A DNA stretch of 52,430 nucleotides, from positions 1 to 52,430 of the forward strand of contig DBFBGQ010000046.1 of assembly GCA_048201975.1 (NCBI GenBank), written 5' to 3'. Position numbers and translations under genes: made by a program. The stretch is from Egerieenecus sp048201975. GTDB lineage: Bacteria > Bacillota > Clostridia > Christensenellales > Aristaeellaceae. Below the pieces are notes generated by a model. It worked only from the letters and a program-made list of their open reading frames with translations. It was not told the origin of the DNA and did no database searches. Below, piece after piece: positions 50,314 to 52,430 of the stretch. Positions within the stretch are counted from its first letter, which is position 1. Every line of letters starts with the position of its first letter.

Positions 50314-51945
50314 TTATTCTTCATTTGCGGAAATCTGATACACCTGCGCCGCCTCCACAGTCATCTCCTGACCCTGCAGCGTGAAGGCCACGCCGCCCAG
50401 CAGCGAAGTGATATCACATTCCCTGTCTTCCGCATCCATAATGCATACGCCCACATAGCAGCCAGATGTCTGGGGCTGGAGAATCAGATCATAGACCTTC
50501 TCCGTAGCGTCCATGCTCTCCCAGATCAGCGCCAGGTCGTCGCTGTCAAACAGGGTCAGCGGCACGGTCATCTGCGCATCCAGCACCACGAAGCGGATCT
50601 CGCTGACGCCCTCTTCCGCCATGCGGTCCAACAGCTCCTGGGTGAGCCGCAGCCTGCGCTGCTGCCCGATCTCCGCCTGCTCATACACGACGGTGATGGT
50701 CAGGACGCCCTCCTCCTGGAGGTAGTCGTATTCCATGCTGTCGAAGTCCTGATCCAGGACGATGTTCCCGTAGGGACCTTCCAGCTTATCCGTATACGCG
50801 GTCTTATAGGAATCGCCGCAGACGGTGCAGGTATACTTCTTGTAGCCGCCCCGTTCCTCCGTAGCAGCCACTTTCTTGACGCGATACTGATGACCCGTGG
50901 CAGGAATCTCCTGCTGCGCCACGATCACCGCGCCGCACACAGTGCACACCTTGCCCTCGGTCAGGCCGGCCTCCGTGCAGGTGGCCGCCTTGCCGGGAAT
51001 CACCTGTTCCGTATGCCCCTTGGCCGGGATGGTCTGCTGCGCCACGATCACCGCGCCGCACGTGGAGCATACCTTGCCCTCGGTCAGGCCGGCTTCCGTG
51101 CAGGTAGCCGCCTTGCCGGGAAGCACCTGCTCCGTGTGGCCCTTGGCCGGGATGGTCTGCTGTGCCACGATTACCGCGCCGCACGTGGTGCACTTCTTGC
51201 CCTCAGTCAAACCGGCTTCCGTGCAGGTGGCCGCCTTGCCAGGAATCACCTGTTCCGTATGCCCCTTGGCCGGGATGGTCTGCTGCGCCACGATCACCGC
51301 GCCGCACGTGGTGCACTTCTTGCCCTCGGTCAGGCCAGCTTCCGTGCAGGTGGCCGCCTTGCCGGGAATCACCTGCTCCGTGTGGCCCTTGGCCGGGATG
51401 GTTTCCACGGCGCCACAGACCGTGCAGATGCGGTTGCCCGCCTCCGTGCAGGTGGGCGCTTTCCCGTCCTTCCAGCTGTGCCCCTTGGCCGGGATGGTTT
51501 CTACAGCGCCACAGACCGTGCAGATGCGGTTGCCCGCCTCCGTGCAGGTGGGCGCTTTCCCATCCTTCCAGCTGTGGCCCTTGGCCGGGATGGTTTCCAC
51601 GGCGCCGCAGACCGTGCAGATGCGGTTACCCGCCTCCGTGCAGGTGGGCGCTTTCCCGTCCTTCCAGCTGTGCTCCACCATGGGAACGGTTTCCACAGCG
51701 CCGCAGACCGTGCAGATGCGGTTGCCCGTTTGCGTGCAGGTAGGCGCCTTCCCATCCTTCCAGTTGTGGCCCTTGGCAGCAATGGCTTGCTCCATGCCGC
51801 AGTTCGCGCACCTCTGCAAGCCCGCTTCCGTGCAGGTAGGCGCTTTGACTTCCTGCCAAACGTGCTCCACGCACTCGCCCACCGCGCTCGTGCTCATCAT
51901 GAAGATCAGCGCAAACGTTAAAATGATTGAAAAGATTTTTTTCAT
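50314..51945 (-). CDS. Secreted protein of nine tandem Cys/His repeats
   Basis: A 543-residue protein with a signal peptide (1-22). Residues 28-187 are five 32-residue repeats (HSWKDGKAPTCTEAGNRICTVCG and following), and 188-351 are four 41-residue repeats (HTEQVIPGKAATCTEAG and following). Each unit has one Cys, then a CxxC pair, then a His at the start of the next unit, which looks like a zinc or other metal-binding knuckle. A partial unit (YTCTVCGDSYKT) follows, then a C-terminal domain (about 390-543) that I do not recognise. ATG 51945 has GAGGAT upstream. Confidence 0.85.
   Translation of the reverse strand: MKKIFSIILTFALIFMMSTSAVGECVEHVWQEVKAPTCTEAGLQRCANCGMEQAIAAKGHNWKDGKAPTCTQTGNRICTVCGAVETVPMVEHSWKDGKAPTCTEAGNRICTVCGAVETIPAKGHSWKDGKAPTCTEAGNRICTVCGAVETIPAKGHSWKDGKAPTCTEAGNRICTVCGAVETIPAKGHTEQVIPGKAATCTEAGLTEGKKCTTCGAVIVAQQTIPAKGHTEQVIPGKAATCTEAGLTEGKKCTTCGAVIVAQQTIPAKGHTEQVLPGKAATCTEAGLTEGKVCSTCGAVIVAQQTIPAKGHTEQVIPGKAATCTEAGLTEGKVCTVCGAVIVAQQEIPATGHQYRVKKVAATEERGGYKKYTCTVCGDSYKTAYTDKLEGPYGNIVLDQDFDSMEYDYLQEEGVLTITVVYEQAEIGQQRRLRLTQELLDRMAEEGVSEIRFVVLDAQMTVPLTLFDSDDLALIWESMDATEKVYDLILQPQTSGCYVGVCIMDAEDRECDITSLLGGVAFTLQGQEMTVEAAQVYQISANEE
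50893..51864 (-). repeat. Coding tandem repeats: five 96-bp and four 123-bp units
   Basis: Two unit types lie in blocks within the gene at 50314. Nucleotide identity between units is high, so recent duplication is likely and unit number may vary between strains. Confidence 0.85.
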
Positions 51946-52023
51946 AGCGGTATCCTCTTCCCAACGAGCTTCAATGGTTACATGATCACGGATGTACCCG
52001 TAACTTTTCTCCATTTTCAGCGA

Positions 52024-52049
52024 CAGCCTGCGGGGAAACCCGCAGGCTG
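52024..52049. terminator. Hairpin between the two repeat-protein genes
   Basis: CAGCCTGCGGG and CCCGCAGGCTG form a perfect 11-base stem with a 4-base loop. There is no T-run, so termination on the - strand is uncertain. Confidence 0.45.
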
Positions 52050-52068
52050 CCGCCTAGTGGTAGATTGC

Positions 52069-52430
52069 TTAGAAATCTTCCTCCACGGAGTAGCTATAGC
52101 CGCAAACCGTGCAGGTGTAGGTAACGACGCGCTTGGTGAAATCCGCATTGAAATCATAGCTCACAGTGTAAGCATGATCCAGCTTCGGAATTTCAACCTG
52201 CGCAACGATCACTTCACCGCACACAGTGCACACCTTGCCATCGGTCAGGCCGGACTCGGTGCAGGTGGCAGGCTTGCCGGGGATGATTTCCTCGGTATGG
52301 CCCAAGGCGGGAATCTCTTGCTGCGCCACCAGGGTCTCGCCGCACACAGTGCACACCTTGCCTTCGGTCAGGCCGGACTCGGTGCAGGTGGCAGGCTTGC
52401 CGGGGATGATTTCCTCGGTATGGCCCAAGG
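52069..52430 (-). CDS. C-terminal part of a second Cys/His repeat protein
   Basis: An open frame that runs off the right edge; the last 120 residues are seen. It has two 41-residue repeats (GHTEEIIPGKPATCTESGL, then KVCTVCG) like those of the gene at 50314, and a final unit ending YTCTVCGYSYSVEEDF. Its repeats are more alike to each other than to those next door. The start lies beyond the window. Confidence 0.8.
   Translation of the reverse strand, partial: LGHTEEIIPGKPATCTESGLTEGKVCTVCGETLVAQQEIPALGHTEEIIPGKPATCTESGLTDGKVCTVCGEVIVAQVEIPKLDHAYTVSYDFNADFTKRVVTYTCTVCGYSYSVEEDF

Noticed and set aside
50260..51921. A rightward frame with His/Arg/Ala repeats opposite the Cys/His repeat gene
   Set aside because: Shadow of the coding repeats; the leftward protein has a signal peptide and regular Cys spacing.

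Overview
The window looks like chromosome of a high-GC, endospore-forming Clostridia-type Firmicute, probably an anaerobic gut lineage. The evidence is spore genes (spoIVA, spoIIR, sleB, ypeB, spmA, spmB), an IspH reductase fused to ribosomal protein S1 repeats, the tig-clpP-clpX order, an AbrB-like regulator, strong AGGAGG-type ribosome sites, and sigma-A promoters close to TTGACA-17-TATAAT. Species cannot be fixed from the sequence alone. No tRNA, rRNA or CRISPR array was found.

Layout. (1) 1-39 is the first 13 codons of a leftward gene, possibly a transposase. (2) 355-6725 holds a two-component system, an ABC transporter and a membrane-tethered Ig-like protein, probably an envelope-stress or peptide-response module. 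A hydrolase follows whose promoter region carries the same candidate operator. (3) 7966-8697 is a secreted protein of unknown role. (4) 8800-15304 is a corrinoid methyltransferase locus: corrinoid protein, methyltransferase, DUF2284 protein, RACo-type activator, a divergent PocR-AraC regulator, and a second UroD-fold protein. (5) 15428-17011 has a phosphoribosyltransferase and an amidohydrolase-like protein. (6) 17392-22290 is a sporulation block: spoIVA, then an operon spoIIR-sleB-ypeB-degenerate response regulator. (7) 22435-25875 has a thiamine transporter under a TPP riboswitch and a divergent operon (YfbR-like nucleotidase, TIM-barrel protein, DNA glycosylase, SH3 protein).

(8) 25897-34554 is the most unusual part, a surface-protein assembly locus. 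It encodes two SipW-type signal peptidases, three TasA/camelysin-like proteins (one with a sortase signal), a Pro-rich repeat protein with a SipW-type N-terminus, and a class B sortase. A LytTR/AgrC-type two-component system lies divergently beside it. The promoter facing the surface operon has a pair of 9-bp direct repeats at 21-bp spacing just upstream of its -35, and the LytTR regulator is frameshifted at a run of eight T. I read this as one regulated and possibly phase-variable surface-fibre system. (9) 34555-35122 is a non-coding array of about twelve hairpins.

(10) 35123-50294 is mostly housekeeping: TetM-like GTPase, clpX, clpP, tig, YARHG/SH3 protein, purC, thiamine pyrophosphokinase, ispH-S1 fusion, plsC, cmk, HutP-like protein, spmB, spmA, abrB-like gene, acyl-ACP thioesterase and a ZnuA-like protein. 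(11) 50314-52430 holds two secreted proteins made of tandem Cys/His repeats, the second running off the right edge.
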